Assembly: GCA_018105865.1 (NCBI GenBank)
Contig: JACLAT010000142.1
Location: forward strand, 1-64,000
Direction: 5' to 3'
Source of the DNA: Metaphire vulgaris
Taxonomy: Eukaryota > Annelida > Clitellata > Crassiclitellata > Megascolecidae
DNA: 64,000 bases
The position numbers and the translations under genes are program-made. This document shows, one piece after another, positions 42,832 through 52,751 of this stretch (position 1 is the first letter of the stretch; each line of letters opens with the position of its first letter). The notes beneath the pieces are model-generated. The model saw only the letters and a program-made list of their open reading frames with translations, did not search any database and was not told the origin of the DNA.

Positions 42832-43164
42832 TTAAATGCTGCCATAGCAGCATTTAACACATGCAAATATTTTCTTAGCTATTTTATCTGCACCATACCT
42901 GTTAAGATGCAGCCCATTCCTTCCCAAATAGTTATCCCAAACGTCGAAGTCAGCATTCAGAAACTCTGCTCCTTCTGTCTGGCACAGTTCATACAGTTCG
43001 TCGTTGACGCTGGTCCTCTTCCTCTCCATTTCCCGCGACAGTCTGCGTGGCAAGATTCCCATCGCCACGACTCGTCTTTTCTTCTTTAATTCCTGCAAAA
43101 TAAATTTATACTTCTTTATGATATCTTCCTTTTCATCTGAAAAAAGCTTATCACCTGTTAGCAC
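42832..43164 (-). pseudogene. SGNH-hydrolase-like reading frame, partial
   Basis: The frame carries RRVVAMGILPRRLSREMERK, resembling block III of SGNH/GDSL esterase-like proteins, then VNDELYELCQTEGAEFLNAD and GRNGLHLNRYGADKIAKKIF, resembling block V. The family consensus there is D-G-L-H-L; here the aspartate is asparagine, so a catalytic acid is missing. Block I with the nucleophile serine is not present. The start is non-ATG, and an AG at 43157-43156 on the minus strand could be a splice acceptor. The upstream part lies in a repeat also found at 13749-14315, so this is probably a transposon-associated frame. LINE-A copy 2 inserted just at its stop codon. Confidence 0.5.
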
Positions 43165-43449
43165 AAATTAAGTGAAATCCACAAGAGTTTAAAGTTACAG
43201 AGATAATTTTTCTTTCAAAATAAATTTAATAATAATAGCAATAATAATAATAATAATAATAATAGTAATAGCTGTATTATAACAGGTTTATTGGATTTTC
43301 TTCTGTGTAGAAACCACTTTCAAATTATATTATAACTGAATTATAATATTGCTCAGAAGGTTCGACGATTTAGTCTTCAATTGTATAATACAGTTTTCTT
43401 TGACATATAATGCCTTTGATAGTTGATTTCACTATAGAATACTTGTAAT
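43160..43449 (-). repeat. Interspersed repeat, second copy
   Basis: It is the reverse-orientation counterpart of 13749-14315, without the LINE fragment. It holds an (AAT)n tract at 43229-43265. It ends about 20 bases before the acceptor of the first visible Ig exon. Confidence 0.85.
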
Positions 43450-43468
43450 AATTGCTGTCTTATGCCAG

Positions 43469-44613
43469 TGGTGGTGATAATTGGTGATAATGAAGCCTTG
43501 GAGAACAAAATTGATGTTTTGGTCAACGACATGGTTTCAATACATTGCGACACAAAAGTGTTCATTGACATCCAATGGCATCATAACTCATTCTCCAATT
43601 ACGTCTATGCTGGAAGAATATTGAGGGGCTCGTATTTGAGGTTTGAGTTTTTTTAATTTCCAAATCGGTAAAAACAACATATTATAATATTAATTTCAGA
43701 ATGGCAAGAAAAGTAGAACCTAAATAATGTGAACATTTAAAAACTTAATAATTATTAAAGCATAATTCAGAAGACTTAAAACAAATGACATAAATGAATA
43801 TTAAGCAGTCTATTTGAATAGATTTCGCACGGAGTACTACAACGGAACATATATTCTTATTATTCCGAAAGTAAGGAGCGAAGACGCTGGATGGTATTAT
43901 TGTTCAGAGGAGGCAACTGGACGACAAATCAGTTCAACATATCTAACAGTATTTTGTAGGTATTACGAATGATGAGGTCTTCCTGATTACCAATTATAAG
44001 CATTAAGCAGATTTTATATTTACAGTACGATTTAAAGCTGTTGCTGAGAATTTTGACTTTCGTTTGTCGCTTATCTATATAGTTTAGTCGAATTTAGTGC
44101 TATATTTTGTGACTGCTACCTCGTAAATGTTGCTGACTACAGAACTTCCCTGCCCTCACCAATGGAATAGAAAGCAGGTACATGAATTCTTATACATTAA
44201 TTGCGAGGATTATAGGAATTTTGATATATTTAAGTTGAGAGAGATCCCTTCAAAATATCTTTACTAATTTGCAAATTCTGCTGCTTGTTATTTGACAGAT
44301 TCAGACCCTATCTGCTATTCGAACATGCATCCTAAGGGCTTTATTGGTCCGAATACTTGCAACCTTGAACAAGAGAATATGGTCTTCAACTGTGTTGTCT
44401 CATTCAACGGCACCTCTCCGCATCTCATATGGAGTTTGTTGAATGAAAATCAAACCCTAAACACTGCAATTTGTGAGGATGAACCCAACAGACGAAACTG
44501 CATTTTAAATATGAAATCTGATCAAATATACGATGGATCCATTTTCATTTGCCAAACAACAGCCTCAATTGATTCGAGCTTTAACTGCAGCACTGAAGCA
44601 ATCAAAATACTGT
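43469..44613 (+). CDS. Immunoglobulin-superfamily gene, three exons, partial
   Basis: Exons are 43469-43640, 43822-43955 and 44299-44613. Acceptors are TTATGCCAG, TTTGAATAG and TTTGACAG; donors are GTTTGAG, GTAGGT and GTAAGT. Junction phases are 2 then 1, and the reading frame stays open through both introns. Exons 1 and 2 together form one V-like Ig domain: MVSIHCDTKVF (B-strand Cys), IDIQWHHNS (C-strand Trp), then ILIIPKVRSEDAGWYYCSEE, the DxGxYxC motif. Exon 3 encodes a second Ig domain with MVFNCVVSF, PHLIWSLLN and DGSIFICQTT. Both its boundaries are phase 1, as is common for Ig exons. No signal peptide or membrane segment is seen, so upstream and downstream exons are expected. TE-Y fills the intron after exon 3. 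A secreted or surface recognition protein is inferred. Confidence 0.75.
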
Positions 44614-45122
44614 GTAAGTTGATTAATTATATCACTGGTCAACAAGGTTTTTGTTTCCTGTGCAATTTCTGGTGTTCCATGTAGATTTTGTCATGCTGAT
44701 TACAGGAATAATTTTGAAATTTTCCTATCACGTAAGTTTTTTGAGAAAAAGCTGATTTTAAATTTTAAAATTATAAGAATTTTAAAATCGTGGTTTTCGA
44801 GAGTTATCTGAGTTATGGGTATTCAGGTTAGGCAAGAATCTTATGTGACCGCCATAACAGATGTAATATGCACTGCTGGCTCACTTAACTACATGGATTT
44901 TGAAAATTAGTATAATTAGGCATGTCCAGACATGCCCAGATGCGCCCAAACCTGTCTTCAAGACTACATGCCTAGCATGTATTGTTGCTATAGTTACGCA
45001 GTCCTATATAAATACCAAGCAGCACTAGGAAGCAGCTGCAGTCTTTCTATTTGATGAGATATAACTGTTTAGTTAAAGGCTGTGAATTGAATATATTAAC
45101 TAATTTAATTAAAGTTTCTGAA

Positions 45123-46803
45123 ATGTCGCGTCGATGTCGCAATAGCAGTGACACGTTCTGCTACATCTGTGGAGAGTTTACGTTGAATCACAGAAGCGGA
45201 GTATGACAGCAATCATAAAGAACGGATATGAGTTATACTTTGGATGCAAAATTGGCGACCAGGACAAAGTATGGGCACCTCATATATGTTGTTCATCTTG
45301 TGCTACCAGTCTGCGAGCTTGGCTTGCAGGTAAGCGTCCATCCATGCCATTCGCCATATCAATGATATGGAGGGAGCAGTATAATCATGTAACAAATTGC
45401 TATTTCTGCATGACGAATGTTACAGGATTTTCTTCAAAGAATAGGAAGTCTATTGAGTATCCTAACCTTGCCTCGGCAATGAGACCAGTTCCACACGACG
45501 AGAGTCTTCCTGTTCCAAACCCCCCGAGTTTTGGACACTGGAGGACGAGGACGAGCATGCAGAGACAGATGAAATGCTGCAGATAGTTGATGATTCAGCT
45601 ACGGAAGACCCAGAGTTTGAGCCATCGACATCCAGCAATCCTCATTTGATTTCTCCGGCAGAGCTCAATGATCTGGTCAGAGACTTAGATTTGTCAAAAA
45701 ATCAAGCAGAATTGCTTGGATCTAGGTTGCAAGGATGGAATCTGCTCTCTCCAGGTACAAAAATTTCAGTATTTCGTAAACGGCATGAAGACTTGACTCG
45801 ATTCTTCAAAAAAATCGACAGTCTTACTTTTTGCATTGACATTGATGGATTGCTTTCTGCTTTCGGCTGTAAGCACTATCCATCCGAACGGCGACTTTTT
45901 GTTGACTCTTCGCTGTTAAGTGTAAAGGCTGTTTTGCTGCACAATGGCAATTCATACCCTTCAGTACCCATTGGACTTGCTGCTTACATGAAGGAAACAT
46001 ATGAGAACATGCAGCTGCTATTGAAACACATAGAATACTCGAGATACAACTGGAATATATGTGGAGATCTGAAAGTTGTTGCAATTCTACTCGGTCTGCA
46101 GCTAGGCTACACCAAGTACTGCTGCTTTCTTTGCAAGTGGGACAGCCGAGCTAGAGATTCACATTATGTGAGAAAGGTCTGGCCACCTCGCAGGGACTTG
46201 GTTCCAGGACAGAAGAACGTTAAACATGATCCTCTCGTTGATCCGAAGAACATTTATCTCCCACCTTTGCACATCAAACGGGTTAATGAAAAACTTTGTC
46301 AAAGCAATGAACAAAGAAAGTAAAGCCTTTACATACTTACGACAGAGGTTTCCACGCACTAGTGATGCTAAAATAAAAGAAGGCGTTTTTGTTGGCCCAC
46401 AGATTCGAGAGATGCTCAAGGACAGTCACTTTGAGGGCCTTCTGCAGGGTGCCGAGCATGTTGCCTGGACAGCCTTCAGGGATGTTGTTGCTAACTTTCT
46501 GGGCAACTACAAGGCGCCAAACTATGTTGAACAAGTTGGAAATCTGCTACAAGCTTACAAGGCAATGAAATGCAACATGTCACTGAAGATACACTTCCTT
46601 CATTCTCACTTGGACTTCTTCCCGGACAATCTCGGCGCCGTCAGTGATGAACATGGTGAAAGATTTCACAAAGACATTGCCAGCATCGAGAAACGCTACC
46701 AGGGAAAGTGGAGTCCGTCTATGCTCGGAGACTACTGTTGGTCACTGATACGTGAAGCACAGGACAGTGACTACAAACGAAAATCTACAGCAAAACATTT
46801 CTA
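45123..46803 (+). pseudogene. TE-Y transposase-like protein, frameshifted
   Basis: The ATG at 45123 starts a zinc-finger-like segment: TFCYICGEFTLNH, then after a shift near 45200 LYFGCKIGDQDKVWAPHICC and CYFCMTNVTGFSSKN. After a second shift near 45545 come an acidic stretch and LSKNQAELLGSRLQGWNLL. The core has RRLFVDSSLLSVKAVLLHNG, then NWNICGDLKVVAILLGLQLG and KYCCFLCKWDSRARDSHYV. A third shift near 46280 precedes LMKNFVKAMNKESKAFTYL, the segment HSHLDFFPDNLGAVSDEHGE, RFHKDIASIEKRYQGKW and a stop. Aspartates in FVDSS and ICGDLK and the glutamate in DEHGERF could be a DDE triad. Similar uncharacterised proteins are repeated in arthropod and cnidarian genomes; I cannot name the superfamily. 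Confidence 0.78.
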
Positions 46804-46922
46804 ATTTTCTCATGTCTTGTCATTATTGCCTAGATCCTTCTGTAGGATTATGTTGCAGAAGACGTTACACTACTAAATGCTAAATTGTCGATTTCTTAAC
46901 AACCTTACGTGATACAGAAATT

Positions 46923-47580
46923 CTAGTTAGTTAATAGTTAGTTAAACAGACAATTTATACAGCGCAGTAATCAAAGCAGGTGACTAAAGTCAAGAGCGCT
47001 TTACATTTTCACACACGAACGAGATGTTAAATAAGTGTGTTTTTAGTTTCTTAGCGAATAGTTCGATGTTTAACTCGTTTGTCACAGTGTTAGGTAATGA
47101 GTTCCAAAGTGCAGGATTGCCCCGCGTGACGGACCTCTCACCAAATTTCACTGTCCTGGAGGGAGGAGGGACGACGAGTTTGACACAATGCCCAGAGCGA
47201 AGCTGAAGACGCCGTTCCGTGAGCGGGAACCTGTGTATCAGCTGAGTCAAGTAGTCTGGAAAGTCAGGATCATGTAAGGCGCAGAACGTATACCAGCATC
47301 TCTTGTACGCTATTCGTTCTGAGACTTTCAACCAATGGAGATTATCCTTGAGTAAGGGAGTAACATGTGCTCCCCATTTGGCTTTGAAAATCAGACGGGC
47401 CGACGCATTTATAACCATCTGAAGTCTGTCAAGCTGATATGCGGGGAGGCCGTGGAAGATGCTATTACAATAATCGATCCTCCCAATAATAAGAGCCCGA
47501 ACCAGCAACGTTGTCGCCGAGGTGGAAAGGTATCGCCGGATGTCCCTGATCCGCCGGAGATGGTAATAACAAGTTGCTGC
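46923..47580 (-). pseudogene. CR1/L2-like LINE 3' fragment inside TE-Y
   Basis: The frame 47610-46990 reads CYYHLRRIRDIRRYLSTSA, IGRIDYCNSIFHGLPAYQ, LDRLQMVINASARLIF, HVTPLLKDNLHWLKV, then GERSVTRGNPALWNSLPN and KLKTHLFNI. It is closest to the plus-strand fragment at 10905-11641. The tail is (TTAAC)-like at 46923-46945. The 5' truncation lies near 47580. The insertion is younger than TE-Y. Confidence 0.87.
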
Positions 47581-47734
47581 ACTGTTGGTTTTTTTTACTC
47601 TCCTGCACAAGTTAGTTCTAATTACATATTTGTGTTCAGCAAGTCAAAATCTATTAGTTTCACCAAAATTTGTAGAGGAAACAAAAACTTGCATACAATT
47701 TGTTGACCAGTGAATTATTTTCACCACAACATAC

Positions 47735-48460
47735 TTCATATAGCGTCGCATGGCATAGCTTGATATCATCATCTTCTCGCGTTGCCAGCGTAGGGTCCTT
47801 GCGTTCCTCAGAGCCGTGGCCGCAGAGGATGGCATGACGTCACAGCGTGGTAGGAGGAGGAGGAGGAGGAGGAGTGTTGTTGTTTTCCCGGAGTTGATCG
47901 ATCCATCGGATCCTTGGGCGACCACGAGAGCGTCTCGAGGAAGGATCACGACGATAATCGGATAACACGTCAATATGGCAGCAAAGGATCCGATGAGCCG
48001 GGTGGTCCTCGTCGAAGCATGGCGATGTGGCCGAAAAAGGCCAGTCGACGTTTGATTTGAGTAGTGCGGCGAGTGGATTCATTGCAGTTCGGGTGAGGAC
48101 TTCTTGGTTGGTGATAAAGTCATACCATCGAATTCCCATGATGGAGCGGGGACATTTCGTGTGGAAGGCCTCTATCTTGCGAAAGTAGGTCTACGGAAAG
48201 AAGCGCCCATGTTTCTGCGGCATATTGCATCAATGACATCACGAAACCTTGTACAGACGAATCATGAGTCCGAGAGATATACGCTGGTCGATCTAGATGC
48301 TGTTGAGAGAGAACATGGCTGATTAGATGAGCGAGATGCGTCGTTTGAGGTCTTTTTTTTACAGTGCCCGTTACTTCGACTGGGTACTGCCGAGATATAT
48401 GAAGCTTTCTGTTAGATCTACGGTTTTGCTGCCGATAGATAGCGGTGAAGGTGGAGGACC
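47735..48460 (-). pseudogene. LINE 3' fragment (RT C-terminus)
   Basis: On the minus strand, shifting frames give RKIEAFHTKCPRSIMGIRWY, DFITNQEVLTRTAMNPLAAL and, further on, GRPRIRWIDQL with a proline-rich end encoded by a (GGA)n tract at 47851-47873. The phrase GCGACCACGAGAGCGTCTCG at about 47918 also occurs near 60266 in another LINE. It is related to 15560-15945. Confidence 0.75.
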
Positions 48461-48756
48461 GAATTCCAGGTTCTGTTACCGTGTCATCTTCCAGAAGCCC
48501 TTAGACCGACAATTGAGGTGCCAGGATGTAGGGGGAAACCGGGGCAAAGTGAACATAGTTTTATATATTTGTAGTGAATACCAAAGTCCATCAGTTATAA
48601 GTAACCAGGGGAAAACCCATGCTGTCGTCATCTTACTCTTCCATACCCATATATCCCTATATCCTCACCACGTAGTCCGAGCGGATGATTATGGCCTGAT
48701 ATACCACATGATAGATCAGATCATGTCGTGCTTAATTGTTATTGGTTACACTCATG

Positions 48757-48915
48757 TACAGGGTGTCTATGAAAAAAAACCCCAGCAAAAAATTATGATT
48801 TCTTAAAAGTTCCTAAATATATTTGTGTCAAAATTTCCATACTTCTACAGCACATATTTCCCCACCTTTCTGCCTATTTTCATCTCATTTGCTTATAAGA
48901 TAGCCATTTTGTGAG
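48757..48915 (+). mobile_element. Rep-M mariner-like repeat, fragment
   Basis: It starts CAGGGTGTCTATGAAAAAAA after TA and runs through ATTTCCCCACCTTTCTGCC to TTTTGTGAGAT, where it is cut off by the 3' end of an RTE LINE. Confidence 0.82.
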
Positions 48916-48917
48916 AT

Positions 48918-50165
48918 CATCATCAGTGTTTCTGTCTCTCGACAGGTCCAGGTATCCAGTTTCTCCACTCCGATCGATTGCTTGCTTCTTCTTTGAGTTC
49001 CTGATATCCTTTATTCATCATCCACTCCAACATCATCTTTCTCGGTCTACCTCTCACTCTCTTTCCCTCCATTTTTCCTTCGATTATTGTTCTTAGTAAA
49101 GAGTCATGCCGGAGGACATGTCCCATCCAATTTCTCTGCCTTTTCCGGATTGTATCTATCATGCTTCTTTCTTCCTTTATCTCCTTCATGACTTCCTCGT
49201 TTATTTTATGCTCTGTGTATTTTACTGTTAGCATTTTCCTCCAAATCCACATTTCAAAAGCCTCTAATCGTTGTATATCTTCCTTTCTCATTGTCCACGT
49301 CTCCGCCCCATACAACGCCACACTCCATATCAATGTTTTTACCAATCTCTTTCTTAGGTTTAGTTTTAGTTTACTTTGCATCAGCTCCTTTCTCTTGTAA
49401 AAAGCTTCCTTTGCTATTGCTATACGTCTTCTTATCTCTTTATTGCATCTGGCATCAGTTGTTATCAGACTTCCTAGATAGCTAAATTCCTTCACTTGCT
49501 CTATGATCTGTCCATAAACCTTTATGTCTACTCTCATTCCTTCTTTTTTACTTATTACCATAACTTTAGTCTTTTTTGTATTGATTCTCATTCCATACTT
49601 TTCTGACACTTGTATCAGTTTATCCATTACTTCCTGAAGCCCTTTTTGATTGCTTGCTAGCATGGCCTGATCGTCTGCGAAGCGCATCGCCTTTAGTAGT
49701 GCTCCTCCGACTTTTACTCCCTTATCTGTATTCTCCATCGCCTCTTGTACTAATTATTCGATGTATATGTTAAACAACAGCGGTGACAGTGGACATCCCT
49801 GCCTTACTCCTCTCCCAATCATACACGATTCACTCAGTTCTCCCTCTATTCTCACCTCCACTGACTGTCCAAGGTATAGGTTTGCTATCAGTCTTCTGTC
49901 TCTCCAATCCACTCCCACCCTTTTCAGTGCTCTCATCAAAATCCTCCAGTCTACTCTGTCAAACGCGTTTTCGTAATCCACGAAGCATATTTAGATATTT
50001 TCCCCATTTTGAAGTCTTCTCTCACTTAGCATTCTAAGCATCCGATTGCATCCCGTGTTCCTTTTCCTTTCCGAAACCCAAACTGATCCTCTCCAAGGAA
50101 TCCTATTGCATCTGTTTTCGCTTGTACTCTTTTTGTAATGACCTTGAGTATTATTTGTGAGATAT
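48918..50165 (-). pseudogene. RTE-type LINE reverse transcriptase, well preserved
   Basis: From the 5' side, 50160-49985 gives traces QFGFRKGKGTRDAIGCLE in another frame. The main frame from 49981 reads MDYENAFDRVDWRILMRAL (catalytic D), GRGVRQGCPLSPLLFNIYI, then a single in-frame TAA at 49754-49756, and continues in the same frame with AMRFADDQAMLASNQ (FADD), FSYLGSLITTDARCNKEIRR and SVALYGAETWTMRKED. It ends with RQRNWMGHVLRHDSLLRT and GKRVRGRPRKMMLEWMM and a stop near 48923. It lacks the endonuclease. Besides the premature stop and the upstream shift it is intact. Confidence 0.9.
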
Positions 50166-50265
50166 CAAAGTCAAAATTCGATTTTTACGAATCAACAGAA
50201 AATTTTTTATTGATTGTCTAGAAATTTCAACTTAAACCACAATTGTTCAAGATGGTTATCGGACA

Positions 50266-50294
50266 TAATTGCAAACCCTAACCCTAACCTTAAT
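50266..50294. repeat. Telomere-like CCCTAA units in an ATTGCAA repeat
   Basis: Three units (ACCCTAACCCTAACC) are flanked by ATAATTGCAA on the left and TTAATTGCAA on the right, a direct arrangement. ATTGTTC precedes and follows at a greater distance. Confidence 0.6.
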
Positions 50295-50490
50295 TGCAAA
50301 ATTGTTCGGTATCCAAAGCCAAGCTCCCGCAATGTCTGAATTCGCATCTTGTCTTCATTCGATATTTTACCCATTTTGAAAGTTTAAATCAAACTTTTAT
50401 TGTTATATCGAATTCTGTGAGTTTAAAAATATGTTTACAAAATTGCATTCGATTTAAACTTTACTACTACTACTGGAACAACAGCAACAA

Positions 50491-51180
50491 CTGCTACTAA
50501 TACTTCAACGACCTACGGGGGGGGTACCCTCTCTTTCTACCAACTCCCCTTCTAAATCTTGGTCCTCTAGAGTGGCTCCTTCCTCCCTCCCCTGACCCGA
50601 TGTCGTTCGTCCGCTGGATTCCCTTAGTCGATGATAACCGAGAGATATGGATAAGACTTTCTTGGTTTTAACATGTGATTATTATTAACATTAGGCTTCC
50701 AATAAACATATAACAATCGTCAAGGCTGTCTAAATGTGAACTAATTGAATTTATTCTACGACCACTACGCAATACAAAATTAGTATTAAACTTCTTACCA
50801 TCACCACTCGCTCCTGTTCCGTCCTTGGATCTCCCTGTCCTTCCGATCCGTCCTTTCTTCGCTTAGAATCCTGGTCTTTCCCGCTGACCGCGTCTTCCCG
50901 CGTCTCTAGCAGACCTACCTCGGCCGCAACGCCAACCAACCAACGAACCCTTGCTCTCCCCGCGCTTCCCTCTTTTATAAGCCCTTCTCTGACACGCTGC
51001 CATCTTCTTCGGCCTCTCCACTCTCTACCAGCGCCGGCCTTTCCTCTCCGTCTTATTCTCCATCTCCTTCTCCCTTACCCGTTCAACACTCTCACTGTTT
51101 AAACCAAACCCATCTGCTTCTCCCTTACCCGTTCAACTCTCTCACTGTTTAAACCAAAACCCATCTCCTCCATCCGATCC
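50491..51180 (-). repeat. LTR-like repeat, left copy (3' LTR of a Ty3/gypsy remnant)
   Basis: Read on the minus strand, it has a TATA box (TTATAAAAG, about 50964-50972), a likely RNA start region, AATAAA at about 50752, and an AT-rich end. That order is U3-R-U5. It lies downstream of the minus-strand integrase, the expected place for a 3' LTR. A 47-bp unit near the U3 start is duplicated (51070-51165, with CTCCCTTACCCGTTCAAC twice). The plus-strand left edge reads TTCAACGACCTACGGGG. Confidence 0.7.
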
Positions 51181-51439
51181 ATACTTAGTAACAAATATAA
51201 AATTGACATGCGAAACTGTATATTAAAGGTTAAATCGGAATTGTCTCTTGATGGTGTTGTTTCGGCCTAAACTTATATTTCGATTCTATAATGCAATCTG
51301 GCTGCTAATGTAAATTATTATATAGCTCTAACATAGCTGGTAATCCTACAATCAAATCAATCCAATATTAATTCTCCGTTTCACTATAATGTCATCTCTA
51401 ACCTATAAAAACAACTTAAGACATTCTGCAACAATTATA

Positions 51440-52312
51440 TGGGTTAGATAGCCGATGGAGAAGACTCCAGCGACAGGCCACTTCCACGAGCGTCTCCACA
51501 CGATTGAATTGAGCCTCGTGAGCCTGCAGGGTGGGCTGAGCCTCCGTGGTTGCGTCTGTTGTCTGGCGTCTCAGCTGGTTGCCGTTCTCCATCGTGATAC
51601 TTGGGATCGGCATCCGCAACGCTCCTGACGGCGCCCGCGGAGCCAGTGCTCTGGCTGGGTGTTCCGAAGGGCCTCCGACTGAAGCTGGTCGGATAGTGCC
51701 AACCGTCGACACCGTTCCGAGGCTTGGACGGAACGTCGCCATCGTCATCAGCGGCGTGATCTTCAGCGTCCGCTCTCTTGCTCCGGCGTTTGGTGTCGGT
51801 GCGCTTCCGCCAGCCAGGCCCTCCGAGAGGGGGGCAGGGGGCAACTGCACAGGGGCCCGGCGGTCTGGAGGGGGCCCGGGCCGATTATGAATATGTATAA
51901 TTAACAATAAAATGAATAATAACACTAAAGAATGGTTAAAAATGTCAGTTCAGCAGAGGGGCCCGGCGAGCACAAGGGGGCCCGGGACACAGTGCTAAAT
52001 AAACGGCTGACGAGCAAAAAAAGGTCGTCAACACTTATAAACGGCTGACGAGCAAAAAAAGGTTGTCAAGAAAAAATATTACTTCTCAAGGGCCCGTCGG
52101 CCATTCTGCACAGGGGCCCGGAATTTCTCTCGGAGGGCCTGCCGCCAGCGTTTAACCCGTGTGCCTGTTGCCGGTGCCGGGTCAAAGCTTCTGTCGCCTT
52201 CGCTATGTCTGCGTCTGCAAATACATACTACAGAGGCAAATTTACTCTCCCTCCCCCACCCTTTTTCAAAATTCGGGGTGTATTCACCTTCTCCTCTTTT
52301 GCCCTCCAGCAA
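51440..52312 (-). pseudogene. Unidentified retroelement frame split by a MITE
   Basis: On the minus strand a frame runs from 52312 to the MITE edge at 52141. After the MITE (from 51814) it continues in the same phase to a stop near 51450. With the insert and one duplication copy skipped, the two halves stay in frame. The predicted product is basic around KRWR and then acidic (AEDHAADDDGD), with no recognised domain. Its position between the integrase and the LTR suggests an extra 3' frame or a decayed gag or env; I cannot decide. Confidence 0.45.
51815..52141. mobile_element. hAT-type MITE, 327 bp, perfect 8-bp duplication
   Basis: The ends are CAGGCCCTCCGAGAG and the reverse complement at the right, CTCTCGGAGGGCCTG. 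The duplication ccgccagc is identical at 51807-51814 and 52142-52149. The interior repeats GGGGCCCGG four to five times and AAACGGCTGACGAGCAAAAA twice. Confidence 0.95.
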
Positions 52313-52519
52313 ATCTTCAACATCCTCTTATATCTTTTCACGATCTACTTTTGTCCCGAGGGATCTCATTTTCCCCTCGTAATATCATCCTCTCTGCGTC
52401 TCTAAATTCTTGCTCCCTGTTGTCTGCCTTCGTCCAGTCACTCCCCAGGTGTCTCGTCTCAGTCGATTCGAAATTCGAAAAAGGTCAACTACGTCCACTT
52501 CCATGTTTCTGTTAACCTT

Positions 52520-52745
52520 CCATCTTTCCGTCGCTATATAATTGTTCTCTTCTTAAAGTCTTCCCCTTAATTCTTGTCCATCTTCCTTTTACTAACCATT
52601 ATGATACGTACTCACTCTATTTTCCTGTACACACCTATTTATCCAATTTATTTTTATTGACTTTTTTCTGACAACGTAGGTCCTATATACAGTTCTATCT
52701 TAATTTTATATACAATGCACGTCTAAATATTTTGTATCCTTTCCG
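52520..52745. other. Pyrimidine-rich spacer
   Basis: This lies between the integrase stop and the unidentified frame. It is AT- and CT-rich, with no gene seen. Confidence 0.5.
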
Positions 52746-52751
52746 TTATTT

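Larger units (their letters stand above)
34482..42838 (-). mobile_element. LINE-A copy 2, split by LINE-B
   Basis: LINE-A sequence is present at 34482-35321 (3' part) and 41070-42790 (5' part). The missing middle is supplied by LINE-B, and joining the two parts restores the sequence order of copy 1. The whole insertion is bounded by a 9-bp duplication CTGCCATAG (34473-34481 and 42839-42847). Its 3' tail is GTTAGTTAGTTAGTTAA on the plus strand. About 48 bases of filler (42791-42838) lie at the 5' junction. It inserted immediately after the stop codon of the SGNH-like frame. Confidence 0.9.
44633..47712 (+). mobile_element. TE-Y, DNA transposon with 8-bp duplication
   Basis: The left end CACTGGTCAACAAGGTTTTT pairs with a right end whose reverse complement begins CACTGGTCAACAAATTGTAT. 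Further inside, both share GTTTTTGTTTCCT and an ATTTTG(T/A)C segment, so the arms extend about 75 bases. Flanks are aattatat (44625-44632) and aattattt (47713-47720), 7 of 8 identical. The interior holds one transposase-like gene (45123-46803) and a later LINE fragment (46923-47580). An 8-bp duplication fits hAT, P or Novosib-like elements, but the CACTGG ends and the protein do not match hAT as I know it. Confidence 0.8.

Noticed and set aside
47365..47706. 113-codon plus-strand frame
   Set aside because: It is antisense to the LINE fragment in TE-Y and runs into the TE-Y end.
48327..48806. 159-codon plus-strand frame
   Set aside because: It spans the LINE end and Rep-M, with no domain; a chance frame across a repeat boundary.
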